Source: SIG440 sp045591035
GTDB taxonomy: Bacteria > Bacillota > Clostridia > Monoglobales > Monoglobaceae
NCBI GenBank assembly: GCA_045591035.1
Contig: JAZNSG010000027.1
Coordinates: 1-64,000 of the forward strand
Length of the DNA: 64,000 nt
Direction: 5' to 3'
Shown here piece after piece: positions 34,286-43,390 of the stretch (positions within the stretch are counted from its first letter, which is position 1; every line of letters starts with the position of its first letter). The notes under the pieces are model-generated. The model searched no databases, was not told the origin of the DNA, and worked only from the letters and a program-made list of their open reading frames with translations. Both the position numbers and the translations under genes were made by a program.

Positions 34286-35133
34286 TCTTTCTTCTCCTTT
34301 CTGGTAAACAAAATTCTTTTGCGTTTGCCTTCTTTTTTCTTGACATCGAAGAGTTTATTCAATTCCTTTTCCAGACTGTCAGGCGTGAGATGCATATTAA
34401 GTTCTCCGCCACAGGCAATTGAAATAGCTCCGGTTTCCTCTGAAACTATAACAACAACTGCGTCAGACTCCTCTGACATACCAAGCCCAGCACGATGACG
34501 GGTTCCCAGTTCCTTGCTTACATCAGGATTCTGAGACAAAGGAAGAAAACAACTTGCCGCTTCAATTTTGTTATTACGAATAATCACAGCACCATCATGG
34601 AGAGGGGTTTTAGGTATGAAAATGTTTGTAAGAAGTTCAGCTGAAATATCTGCATTCAGATTGATTCCTGTTCCGATAATATCCCCGATTTTTATTTCCC
34701 GTTCCATAACAATCAGGGCGCCTATGCGACCTTTTGACATATTCGCACAGCTTTCTTTTATTTCGCTGATTATAACCGCCTTTTCAACATTCTCGTCTTC
34801 TTCTTCAAAATTAAACCATTGTCCAAGGCTTGTTTTCCCAATCTGTTCAAGAGCACGACGAAGTTCAGGTTGGAACACAATCAATATAGCTATCAGTCCG
34901 AGCTGCATGGCATTGCTAAGCAGATAATGTACCGTATGTAATTTAACAAACTGACTTATCTGCATCACAACAACAAGAACAATCACGCCCTTAAGAAGCT
35001 GGACAGTTCTTGTATCGCGAATAAACTTCAACACCTTATATATGAGAAACGATACTATCAAAACATCAATTATATCGGTAACTCTGATAAGAGCCAGTTG
35101 ATTAAACATTGATTCATGAAAATGCTCAAACAT
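34282..35133 (-). CDS. cdaA: Diadenylate cyclase CdaA
   Basis: Membrane enzyme that makes cyclic di-AMP, an essential second messenger for potassium and osmotic balance and cell-wall homeostasis. 283 residues: three N-terminal membrane segments (about 20-95), then the DAC domain with the catalytic DGAVIIR near residue 180 and GTRHRAGLG near 210. The tail is strongly basic (KKKEGKRKRILFTRKEKKE). It overlaps cdaR and lies 35 bases after proS. Confidence 0.97.
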   Translation of the reverse strand: MFEHFHESMFNQLALIRVTDIIDVLIVSFLIYKVLKFIRDTRTVQLLKGVIVLVVVMQISQFVKLHTVHYLLSNAMQLGLIAILIVFQPELRRALEQIGKTSLGQWFNFEEEDENVEKAVIISEIKESCANMSKGRIGALIVMEREIKIGDIIGTGINLNADISAELLTNIFIPKTPLHDGAVIIRNNKIEAASCFLPLSQNPDVSKELGTRHRAGLGMSEESDAVVVIVSEETGAISIACGGELNMHLTPDSLEKELNKLFDVKKKEGKRKRILFTRKEKKE

Positions 35134-35168
35134 TCTCCATATCTCCTTTTATCTGTTTTTTAAACAAA

Positions 35169-36608
35169 TTAGTACGCCTTGCCCCAATAAACCAGTTTTT
35201 TCGCAGGTTTTCCACAGCATATACATTTATCCGACACTTCTTCCTGGTCGAATGGCATACATCTTGACGTTGCTGTTGTGTCAGCTTTAATCTGCTCTTC
35301 ACATTCCAGTTCGCCGCACCACATTGCCTTTACAAATCCGCCTTTCCCGCTGACAAGTTCCTTGAATTCGTCATAGGTTGTGGCAACACTTGTTTTTTCC
35401 TCACGGTTTTTAAGTGCAGCATCATACATTTCTTGCTGAATTTCGTTCAGATGCTTCTCAACTTCAGCAGAAAGATTATCCAAAGAAACAAAAAACTTTT
35501 CTCTTGTTGTTCTTCTGACAAGAACCGCCTGATTGTTTTCAATATCCTTAGGTCCGATTTCAATTCTGAGAGGAACACCCCTCATTTCATATTCACTGAA
35601 TTTCCATCCGGGTGACTTTTCACTGTCATCAAGCTTAACCCTGAAGTTTTCAGCAAGTTCAGCCCTGAGTTCTTCTGCCTTTTCCAACACGCCCTCTTTA
35701 TGTTGAGCAATTGGGATAATCACAGCCTGAATGGGGGCAATGCGCGGGGGAAGTTTAAGACCTGCATCGTCACCATGCACCATTATAATAGCCCCGATAG
35801 AGCGTGTTGAAACGCCCCATGACGTCTGGTGAACATAGCTGAGTTCATTATTTTCGTCAGTATATTGAATACCAAAAGCTCTGGCAAACCCATCACCGAA
35901 ATTGTGACTTGTGCCTGACTGGAGAGCTTTTCCGTCGTGCATAAGGCTCTCAATGGTGTACGTAGCCTTAGCTCCGGCAAACTTCTCTTTGTCTGTCTTT
36001 CTGCCTTTTATTACAGGTATAGCAAGTTCCTTTTCAAAGAAATCTGCATAAACATCAAGCATACGCAAGGTTTCTTCCTCAGCCTCCTGAGCTGTTGCAT
36101 GAGCTGTATGCCCCTCCTGCCATAAGAACTCCGCACTTCTAAGGAATGGTCTTGTGGTTTTTTCCCATCTCACAACACTGCACCATTGATTATAAAGCTT
36201 GGGCAAATCTCTGTAAGAGTGAATAATATTTGCATAATGGTCGCAGAAAAGTGTTTCAGAGGTGGGTCGTACACAAAGGCGTTCCTGAAGTTTTTCAGTG
36301 CCGCCGTGTGTAACCCAGGCAACCTCGGGAGCAAATCCCTCAACGTGGTCTTTTTCACGTTGCAACAAACTTTCAGGAATAAACATAGGCATATAAACAT
36401 TTTCATGTCCTGTCGCTTTAAATCTTGAATCAAGTCCTTTTTGTATATTCTCCCAAATAGCATATCCATAAGGCTGAATAACCATACAGCCTTTAACACC
36501 GGAATAGTCAACAAGTTTTGCTTTCTTAACAATATCGGTATACCATTGGGCAAAATCCTCACTCATAGAGGTAATTTCTTCTACCAATTTCTTTTCGTCT
36601 TTTGCCAA
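35169..36608 (-). CDS. proS: Prolyl-tRNA synthetase, archaeal/ProS type 3
   Basis: Class II synthetase without the bacterial editing insertion, 479 residues from a TTG start at 36608 placed nine bases after AAGGGA. The ATG at 36617 abuts that site and is unlikely. Motif 2 is around LRSAEFLWQEGHTAHAT and motif 3 around PPRIAPIQAVIIPI. A C-terminal zinc-binding segment (MWCGELECEEQIK, then CMPFDQEEVSDKCICCGKPAK) and the terminal Tyr are typical. It has a consensus promoter and leads into cdaA-cdaR. Confidence 0.96.
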   Translation of the reverse strand: MAKDEKKLVEEITSMSEDFAQWYTDIVKKAKLVDYSGVKGCMVIQPYGYAIWENIQKGLDSRFKATGHENVYMPMFIPESLLQREKDHVEGFAPEVAWVTHGGTEKLQERLCVRPTSETLFCDHYANIIHSYRDLPKLYNQWCSVVRWEKTTRPFLRSAEFLWQEGHTAHATAQEAEEETLRMLDVYADFFEKELAIPVIKGRKTDKEKFAGAKATYTIESLMHDGKALQSGTSHNFGDGFARAFGIQYTDENNELSYVHQTSWGVSTRSIGAIIMVHGDDAGLKLPPRIAPIQAVIIPIAQHKEGVLEKAEELRAELAENFRVKLDDSEKSPGWKFSEYEMRGVPLRIEIGPKDIENNQAVLVRRTTREKFFVSLDNLSAEVEKHLNEIQQEMYDAALKNREEKTSVATTYDEFKELVSGKGGFVKAMWCGELECEEQIKADTTATSRCMPFDQEEVSDKCICCGKPAKKLVYWGKAY

Positions 36609-36668
36609 AATTAACATTCCCTTCAAACATAGATAGTTTCTGATTCTTATATAAATTTACTCATTAAC

Positions 36669-36697
36669 AGTATAAAGGAATTTCCCTTTTGTGTCAA
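36669..36697 (-). promoter_or_regulatory. Promoter of the proS-cdaA operon
   Basis: Minus strand TTGACA (36692-36697), 17-base spacer, TATACT (36669-36674), about 60 bases before proS. Confidence 0.9.
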
Positions 36698-36763
36698 GGG
36701 TAAAACAGAGATTTTAAAGGTTTCACCTAGGTTTTTTTACAGGTAATGCCAAAATGTTTTTTC

Positions 36764-36976
36764 TTATTCAATCCCTAACACCTTGTAACCTTTTTCCTCA
36801 ACTGTTCTCAATAGTATCTCATCTGAAATTTCCCTATCAAATTCAACCACGGCTGTGCCTTCTTTGTGACTTACCTCAACAGATTTTGCACCCCCCAAGG
36901 ATTCAAGTGCAGTCTTGACACTAGCCTCACAATGGGGACACATCATGCCCTCAATTTTTATGGTTTTTCTTAACAT
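36764..36976 (-). CDS. Possible internally initiated CopZ-like chaperone (in frame with copA)
   Basis: Inside copA, the linker codons contain AAGGAAAGGAAG followed by ATGAAAATG in frame (ATGs at 36982 and 36976). Initiation here would give a free 70-72 residue HMA protein with CPHC. E. coli is known to make a CopZ-like product from copA by frameshifting, so separate production of a chaperone has precedent. This is inference from the sequence only. Confidence 0.35.
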   Translation of the reverse strand: MLRKTIKIEGMMCPHCEASVKTALESLGGAKSVEVSHKEGTAVVEFDREISDEILLRTVEEKGYKVLGIE

Positions 36977-39262
36977 TTTCATCTTCCTTTCCTTCACTTT
37001 TTCCCTTTTGTTGTATACGTTCACGAAGTTGAGTCTTAAAGCATTTGACACCACACAAAAACTTGATAAACTCATTGCCGCTGCTCCAAACATTGGACTA
37101 AGCTGCCACCCGGTAAAATGAATAAACACTCCCGCCGCCAGCGGTATACCAATAACATTATAGATAAAGGCCCAGAACAAATTTTCATAAATATTTCGAA
37201 GTGTCCTCTTGCTGAGGCGGATTGCTGCTCCAATATCTTTCAAGCCACTTTTCATAAGGACAACATCTGCGGCATCAATTGCCACATCAGTGCCTGTCCC
37301 CACAGCAATTCCAATATCAGCGGCTGAAAGTGCCGGTGCATCGTTTATTCCGTCACCTACCATAGCGACTTTTCCACTTTTCTTAAGCCCTGATACAGCA
37401 TCGCACTTGCCTTTGGGTAAAACCCCTGCAATAACTTTATCAATTCCAACCTGCTTGGCTACCGCCTTTGCAGTTTTTTCGTTATCTCCAGTTACCATAA
37501 CAACTCTTATGCCCATATCTTTCAGTTCCGCAATGGCCTCCCGGCTGTCACACTTTATGGCATCTGCTACAGCAATTATTCCAAAAAATTTTCCGTCTTG
37601 GCAGAAAAACAACGGTGTGTTTCCGTTCTCTGAAATTCTTTCTGCATCTTCTATAAACTTTTGGGGAATCTGGGTTTTGTTTTTAACTAAATCGTAATTC
37701 CCTGCAAAGCAAGGTTTTTTATCTATTTCACCATATACTCCGCTTCCCGTTAAAACCTCAAATTTTTCTGTTTCAAAAGCATCTGCGGACAAAACTTCTC
37801 CTTTTTTCACTATGGCTTTTGCTATAGGATGCTCAGACTTTTTTTCCAATGACACTGCAAGGCAAATAAGTTCTCTTTCAGAAACATCATCTGCTGTTAT
37901 TATTTCAGTAACCTCCGGCTCACCACGTGTCACTGTTCCCGTTTTATCCAAAGCAATAATTTGAGTTTTTCCCGTAACCTCAAGTGAGGTGGCGTTCTTA
38001 AATAAAATTCCGTTTTTCGCTCCAACTCCGCTCCCTACCATAATTGCCACAGGCGTAGCAAGTCCCAACGCACAAGGACAGCTTATAACAAGGACTGAAA
38101 TTGCTCTGGCTAAGGCAAATCCCATTGTTTCTCCCAATAATAACCACGTCAAAAAGGTAACCACAGCGACCACTATCACCGAAGGAACGAAGATGCCGGA
38201 AATAATATCTGCTGTCTTTGAAACAGGAGCCTTTGAAGCCGCAGTTTCGCTTACAATTTCAATTATTTGCGACAAGGTATTGTCCTTTGCTTCCCGAAGA
38301 GTCTTACATTTTATAAATCCAAGTCGATTTATGGTCGCTCCTGTTACATTGTCTCCCTCTTTCTTATCCACAGGGATACTTTCCCCGGTAATGGCCGATT
38401 CATCTACCGCCGTCACACCCTCAACAACTACGCCGTCTGTGGGTATACTCTCACCCGGCAAAACCAAAAAAATATCCCCTGCCTTAAGTTCTTCAGCTAA
38501 AATAACTGTCTCTTTCCCATCTTTAATAATTCTTGCAGTTTTGGGTGCCAGATGCATCAAACTTTTCAGTGCATCTGCTGTTTTTCCTTTAGCCCGGGCC
38601 TCAAGGAGTTTCCCCAAAGTTATCAATGTTAAAATCATAGCAGCTGACTCAAAGTATAACTCATGAACAAAATGTGCAACCATAGTATAATTGCCTGAAA
38701 ATAGCTCACCGCTCATGTCAAACAACACATATACACTATATCCAAAAGCCGCACCTGCACCAAGAGCAACAAGACTGTCCATATTAGGTGAGCCTTTGAA
38801 AAGCGACCTGAACCCGTTTATAAAAAACCGTTGGTTTATTACCATTACAGCAGAAGTTAAAAGTAGTTGGAGAATGCCTATTGACATAGTATTTTCCGCC
38901 AAAACCTCAGGCAAAGGAAATCCCCACATTACATATCCCATTGATATATACATAAGTGCAATCAAAAAAACCAAAGACGAAAAGAGACGAACTTTGAGTT
39001 GACGTATGCCTGAATCACCAGTATTTTCACCGGTTTTGGTTTTCTTAGATTTATCTCTATTTTCTGAAGAAGATATTCCATAACCTGCATTTTCAACGGC
39101 AGAAATAATACTTTCCTCATCAGCTGTACCTTCAACAAACATAGAATTAGTCAAAAGATTTACCTGACAACTCTCAATCCCTTCAAGTTTTGACACGGCC
39201 TTTTCAACACGCGAACTACAAGCTGCACAACTCATACCGGTTATATTATATTTTTTCACCAT
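36764..39262 (-). CDS. copA: Copper-exporting P1B ATPase with N- and C-terminal HMA domains
   Basis: Exports Cu(I) across the membrane. 832 residues: N-terminal HMA domain with GMSCAACSS near residue 9, eight membrane segments, actuator TGES near 295, the CPC metal motif in CPCALGLATP near 395, the DKTGT phosphorylation site near 438, SEHPIAKA near 480 and GDGINDAPALSAADIG near 650. After the last membrane segment a basic linker leads to a second HMA domain with GMMCPHCEAS (about 762-832). A C-terminal HMA is unusual; it looks like a fused CopZ chaperone. It lies 18 bases downstream of a LysR gene. No CsoR or CopY is visible. Confidence 0.95.
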   Translation of the reverse strand: MVKKYNITGMSCAACSSRVEKAVSKLEGIESCQVNLLTNSMFVEGTADEESIISAVENAGYGISSSENRDKSKKTKTGENTGDSGIRQLKVRLFSSLVFLIALMYISMGYVMWGFPLPEVLAENTMSIGILQLLLTSAVMVINQRFFINGFRSLFKGSPNMDSLVALGAGAAFGYSVYVLFDMSGELFSGNYTMVAHFVHELYFESAAMILTLITLGKLLEARAKGKTADALKSLMHLAPKTARIIKDGKETVILAEELKAGDIFLVLPGESIPTDGVVVEGVTAVDESAITGESIPVDKKEGDNVTGATINRLGFIKCKTLREAKDNTLSQIIEIVSETAASKAPVSKTADIISGIFVPSVIVVAVVTFLTWLLLGETMGFALARAISVLVISCPCALGLATPVAIMVGSGVGAKNGILFKNATSLEVTGKTQIIALDKTGTVTRGEPEVTEIITADDVSERELICLAVSLEKKSEHPIAKAIVKKGEVLSADAFETEKFEVLTGSGVYGEIDKKPCFAGNYDLVKNKTQIPQKFIEDAERISENGNTPLFFCQDGKFFGIIAVADAIKCDSREAIAELKDMGIRVVMVTGDNEKTAKAVAKQVGIDKVIAGVLPKGKCDAVSGLKKSGKVAMVGDGINDAPALSAADIGIAVGTGTDVAIDAADVVLMKSGLKDIGAAIRLSKRTLRNIYENLFWAFIYNVIGIPLAAGVFIHFTGWQLSPMFGAAAMSLSSFCVVSNALRLNFVNVYNKREKVKERKMKMLRKTIKIEGMMCPHCEASVKTALESLGGAKSVEVSHKEGTAVVEFDREISDEILLRTVEEKGYKVLGIE

Positions 39263-39280
39263 TTTTCACCACCTTTTATA

Positions 39281-40168
39281 CTAAATAACCTCTTTTTTTA
39301 CCCAAGCCTCCACAAAATCAGCAAATTTATTAACAAGGGGTTTTCTGTTCTCATTTTGAGGCAATGCAAGGCCGATTGTACGAAAAGCCTCAGGGTTAAG
39401 CGGTTTGGTCAGCACCCTATGGTTTCCGTTCTTGAGTACAAGCTGATGCGCAATACAAATGCCCAACTCGTTTTCTACCATTGACAGCATGGCATAATCA
39501 TCAGCACTCTTATATTTTATGTTGGGTACAATTCCGTTTTTCTCAAGATATATCCGAGCATCACGGTCAGTATTGTCAACCAAACTAACTACCGATTCCC
39601 TTTCAAATTCACGAGCAGACACACACCTTTGTCCCGCTAACCTGTGATTTTGGGGAATAACCGCAAGAAGGCTGTCTCGCATCAGCATTCTGCAGGGACA
39701 ATCCTCATCAAAAGGCATGGACACAAAACCAACATCCAGTTCCTTACTCCTGAGTTTTTCTTCAATTTCAAAGTATCCTCCATCAAAAATCTCAAACTCT
39801 GCCAATGGATTTTCTTCACCAAACTCCTTTATTATAATGGGTAGCCAGTTAACGGCTATACTCTTAAACGCACCTATCCTCAGGATATTCTCACCATCCA
39901 TCTTAAGTCTGTCAGCCAAATCCTTTACGCTTCGGTTAGCCTCAACAACCTTTTTAATGGCATTGTACATCAAATGCCCCTCATTTGTCATTCTTACACC
40001 ATTTTTATTCCTCACAAGAAGCTTAAGCCCAAGCTCATCCTCTAAAGAATTCAAAAGTTGAGTAATACCTGATTGACTGTTTCCAAATATTTTTGCAGTT
40101 TGGGAAACTGATTTGCACTCACAGGCACAAATAAAAACCTCATATTTTTTAATTTTCAAGTCCATCAC
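39281..40168 (-). CDS. LysR-family transcriptional regulator
   Basis: 295 residues. The N-terminal winged helix-turn-helix spans about 5-65, with KSVSQTAKIFGNSQSGITQ as the recognition region. A LysR substrate-binding domain follows (about 95-290). It is divergent from the PutP-type symporter and shares a 190-base intergenic region carrying two similar AT-rich sites, so control of the symporter is the likely job. copA begins 18 bases downstream and may be read on the same transcript. Confidence 0.93.
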   Translation of the reverse strand: MMDLKIKKYEVFICACECKSVSQTAKIFGNSQSGITQLLNSLEDELGLKLLVRNKNGVRMTNEGHLMYNAIKKVVEANRSVKDLADRLKMDGENILRIGAFKSIAVNWLPIIIKEFGEENPLAEFEIFDGGYFEIEEKLRSKELDVGFVSMPFDEDCPCRMLMRDSLLAVIPQNHRLAGQRCVSAREFERESVVSLVDNTDRDARIYLEKNGIVPNIKYKSADDYAMLSMVENELGICIAHQLVLKNGNHRVLTKPLNPEAFRTIGLALPQNENRKPLVNKFADFVEAWVKKEVI

Positions 40169-40193
40169 TTCACTTTGTATAACTTTTTCTTAT

Positions 40194-40281
40194 ATAATAA
40201 TTCATTTTTTACTGGAAGTCAAGATAAAATTTATAATTCTTCCTTATAATACTTGACTTTTATAAATTCTTCCCGTAAAAT
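40194..40281. promoter_or_regulatory. Divergent lysR / putP promoters with tandem candidate LysR sites
   Basis: For lysR: minus strand TTGACT (40217-40222), 17 bases, TATTAT (40194-40199). For putP: TTGACT (40253-40258), 17 bases, TAAAAT (40276-40281). Between and over them lie TTATAATTCTTCCTTATAA (40231-40249), a TTATAA-N7-TTATAA palindrome fitting a T-N11-A box, and a degenerate second copy at 40260-40280. Confidence 0.7.
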
Positions 40282-40360
40282 ATAATGTGTATATATTTTA
40301 TATATTAGAAAAACTTATGTTTGTACTCTTGAATTAGGTATAAACGGAAAGGTGGATTTT

Positions 40361-41893
40361 ATGACAAACACAAATATTCAGCATCTTTGCGCAATGGTAA
40401 TTTATATGTTAGCTGTCATTGCAATCGGCGTCTATTACAGCAAGAAAGCTAACAAGAACGCCAATTCCTATTTTTTAGGCGGGAGAAGTCTTGGCCCTTG
40501 GATAGCAGCATTCAGTGCAGAAGCTTCTGATATGTCAGGATGGCTTCTTATGGGGCTTCCGGGCCTTGCTTATTGGACAGGTCTTGCAGATGCAGGATGG
40601 ACAGCAATAGGCTTGTTTGTAGGTACATATCTTAACTGGCTTATAGTTTCAAAAAGGCTTCATAACTACAGTGTAAAGCTTGATGCAATCACTATCCCCG
40701 GATTTTTCTCAAAACGTTTCCAAGAGAAAAACCACGTTATTCTGACTATTTCTTCCTTGTTTATCATCATTTTCTTCACCGTTTATGCAGGTCAATGCCT
40801 TGCATCCTGCGGAAAGCTTTTTGTTAACCTTTTTGGTCTTGAATATCACGAAATGATGATAATTGCAGCTGTGTTTGTTTTGCTTTATACCTTCCTTGGA
40901 GGGTTCTTGGCAGAAAGTGCATCAGATTTTATGCAGGCAGTTGTTATGATAGTAACTCTTGTTATTATCCTTATTCTTTCAGTGCTTAACGCAGGTGGTA
41001 TTTCCCAGGTTATAGAAAATGCAAAGAGTTATGATGGCTTTCTGTCCTTATTCGCAAAAGCAACTCCCTCTGGAGAAGTGGCAAACCAATTCGGTGCAGC
41101 AGAACCTTATAAGCTGATATCCCTTCTTTCAAGCCTTGCCTGGGGTCTTGGATACTTTGGTATGCCACAGGTTCTTCTCAGATTTATGGGCATTAGAAGT
41201 GCAAAAGAGCTTACCCGTTCACGCCGTGTTGCTTGTATCTGGTTGTTTATTTCAATGTCAGCCGCTGTATTTATCGGTATAGTGGGCAGAAGTGTTGCCG
41301 GTCTTTCTTATCTTTCAAATGCTGACGCTGAAAACATCTTTATTGATACTTCAAAAGCATTCTTGCCTCCTATTCTTGCAGGATTTGCTTGTGCCGGTAT
41401 CTTAGCGGCATCAATAAGTTCTTCTGACTCATATCTGTTGATTTCAACCTCTGCAATAGCAGAAAACGTATATCATGGTATTTTCAGAAAGTCTGCAAGT
41501 GACAGAGAAATTATGTGGGCTTCAAGAATAGTTATGACCATCATTACTATAATCGCTATGCTTATTGCATGGGATGCAAACAGTACAATTTTCAGCATTA
41601 CCTCTTTCGCGTGGGCAGGTTTTGGCGCAACCTTCGGTCCTCTTATGCTGTTCTCCCTTTTCTGGAAGAGAACAACATGGTCCGGTGCTGTTGCAGGTAT
41701 GCTTTCAGGCGGTATAATGGTATTTGTCTGGAAACTTTGTATTGCAAAACTTGGCGGTTTGTTCGCAGTATATGAACTACTTCCTGCTTTCATTATCTCA
41801 TCAATCGTTATTGTGGTTGTTTCATTACTTACAAAGAAACCCTCCGATGACATTCTGAGCGGCTTCGACGAAGTCAAAACCTGTGCACAATAA
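40361..41893 (+). CDS. putP: Sodium/proline symporter, PutP family
   Basis: SSSF-family sodium:solute symporter, 510 residues from the ATG at 40361, five bases after AAAGGTGG; the GTG at 40352 overlaps this site. About 13 membrane segments. Sodium and substrate-site signatures include SYFLGGRSLGPW near residue 40, SAEASDMSGWLLMGLPG near 58 and ISSSDSYLLISTSA near 340, the last close to the PutP motif. Proline is the best guess. Divergent from a LysR gene and closed by a strong terminator. Confidence 0.93.
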   Translation: MTNTNIQHLCAMVIYMLAVIAIGVYYSKKANKNANSYFLGGRSLGPWIAAFSAEASDMSGWLLMGLPGLAYWTGLADAGWTAIGLFVGTYLNWLIVSKRLHNYSVKLDAITIPGFFSKRFQEKNHVILTISSLFIIIFFTVYAGQCLASCGKLFVNLFGLEYHEMMIIAAVFVLLYTFLGGFLAESASDFMQAVVMIVTLVIILILSVLNAGGISQVIENAKSYDGFLSLFAKATPSGEVANQFGAAEPYKLISLLSSLAWGLGYFGMPQVLLRFMGIRSAKELTRSRRVACIWLFISMSAAVFIGIVGRSVAGLSYLSNADAENIFIDTSKAFLPPILAGFACAGILAASISSSDSYLLISTSAIAENVYHGIFRKSASDREIMWASRIVMTIITIIAMLIAWDANSTIFSITSFAWAGFGATFGPLMLFSLFWKRTTWSGAVAGMLSGGIMVFVWKLCIAKLGGLFAVYELLPAFIISSIVIVVVSLLTKKPSDDILSGFDEVKTCAQ

Positions 41894-41910
41894 GATATTA
41901 ATTCTATCAG

Positions 41911-41942
41911 AAAAAGCCTATGCTTGTCGCATAGGCTTTTTT
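41911..41942. terminator. Bidirectional terminator after putP
   Basis: AAAAAGCCTATGC TTGTC GCATAGGCTTTTTT, between putP and the converging antiporter gene. Confidence 0.92.
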
Positions 41943-41979
41943 CTTATACTTGCTTAATATTAATTTTTACAGAGAAATT

Positions 41980-43281
41980 TTATTTCCCTTTCATAGCTTC
42001 ATTCAATTTATTCTGTCGACGTAATTTAACCTCTTCCGATACAGGCTTTATTTCTCCCGCTAAAGTAAGTGCCTGACGAGTAAACAACGGGCCAAACAAT
42101 TCATAAATCAAAACAGCAAATAATGTTATATTCCGAATGAGAACTCCCTGCTCACCAAGCTGCATAGCAGTAACACACATTCCAAGCGCAACACCCGCCT
42201 GAGGCAACAGTGTAATTCCAAGATATTTGCATATCTGCGGCGCACATTTTGTGGCCTTTGCACTTGTATATGTACCAAAATACTTTCCTAATGAACGGAA
42301 AATAATATAAACCGCACCTATCATAACAATCGCCATATCAGTAAACACACCAAGTTCAAGTTCAGCTCCGCTTATAACAAAAAACAAAGCGAAAAGCGGT
42401 GATGTCCATTTATCCGAAGCTTTCATAAGGTCCTCAGAAAGGGGACAGATATTGCAAAATATTGTGCCCAGCATCATACAAGTCAGCAATGTCGAAAAAG
42501 CAATATGTACAGGTCCAATGTGGAAATCAAGCTTTGCCAACGAAACTGTGAGAAAAACCAAAGCAATGGTCATATTTAAACGGTTTGTGTTTGAGTTAAA
42601 CATTTTCTCAAGCTGAGTAAGCAACCAGCCCATAACAGCACCCAAAGTGAGTGAACAAGCAATCTCCACAAGAGGATTTATGATTATGGATACCATATCT
42701 ACCGAACCGACAATCAGGCTTTTTGCTATTCCAAAGGATACAGCAAAAACAACAAGCCCTACAGCATCATCAAGAGCAACGATAGGAAGCAAAAGCTTTG
42801 TGAGTGGTCCTTCTGCCTTATATTGACGAACAACCATCAGTGTTGCAGCCGGAGCAGTCGCAGTAGCAATAGCACCCAAAGTTATGAGTTGCGGAACAGA
42901 AAGCTTATCAGGCATAAGGATATGAAATACAAAAAGCGCCAAATCCACAAGCAACGTTGCCACTAAAGCCTGAACAACGCCAATAACACTGGCTTGTTTA
43001 CCGGTTTTTTTAAGGTCCTCAAGGCGGAACTCATTTCCGATTGAAAATGCTATAAAACCGAGAGCAATTTCTGATACAACAGAAAGTCTTGACACATCTT
43101 CATGTGAGCCAAACCCAATACTGTTCAAATTAAATGAGCCTAAGAAATAAGGGCCAATAAGCACTCCGGCAATAAGGTACGCCGTTACCGACGGGAGTTT
43201 TAAAGGTTTAAAAGCCCTGGTCATAAGAAGTCCTGCCAAAAGTGCTACAGACACTGATAATAAAATATTCAAATCAAACAC
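41980..43281 (-). CDS. Monovalent cation:proton antiporter, CPA2 family
   Basis: 433 residues with about 12-13 membrane segments across the whole length and no C-terminal TrkA/KTN nucleotide-binding domain. Conserved Asp residues occur in VALDDAVGLVVF near residue 165, which matches the paired acidic site of the family. Gly-rich GALIYELFGPLFTRQ-like ending. It probably exchanges Na+ or K+ for H+. The GTG start at 43281 is two bases from AAGGAG, so the TTG at 43272 is an alternative start. Monocistronic between two terminators. Confidence 0.87.
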   Translation of the reverse strand: MFDLNILLSVSVALLAGLLMTRAFKPLKLPSVTAYLIAGVLIGPYFLGSFNLNSIGFGSHEDVSRLSVVSEIALGFIAFSIGNEFRLEDLKKTGKQASVIGVVQALVATLLVDLALFVFHILMPDKLSVPQLITLGAIATATAPAATLMVVRQYKAEGPLTKLLLPIVALDDAVGLVVFAVSFGIAKSLIVGSVDMVSIIINPLVEIACSLTLGAVMGWLLTQLEKMFNSNTNRLNMTIALVFLTVSLAKLDFHIGPVHIAFSTLLTCMMLGTIFCNICPLSEDLMKASDKWTSPLFALFFVISGAELELGVFTDMAIVMIGAVYIIFRSLGKYFGTYTSAKATKCAPQICKYLGITLLPQAGVALGMCVTAMQLGEQGVLIRNITLFAVLIYELFGPLFTRQALTLAGEIKPVSEEVKLRRQNKLNEAMKGK

Positions 43282-43347
43282 TCTCCTTTTTCAAGTCCGT
43301 TGGTAATTATAGTCCAATACTGCCAAAAAGTCAATAGTTATTGCAAA

Positions 43348-43390
43348 AAAATAAGGCGCTGTATAAAACTCACAGCACCTTTATTTTTAT
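43348..43390 (-). terminator. Terminator of the O-acetylation operon
   Basis: Minus strand AATAAAGGTGCTGT / ACAGCGCCTTATT with an 11-base loop and a run of seven T, overlapping the stop of the DHHW gene. Confidence 0.85.
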
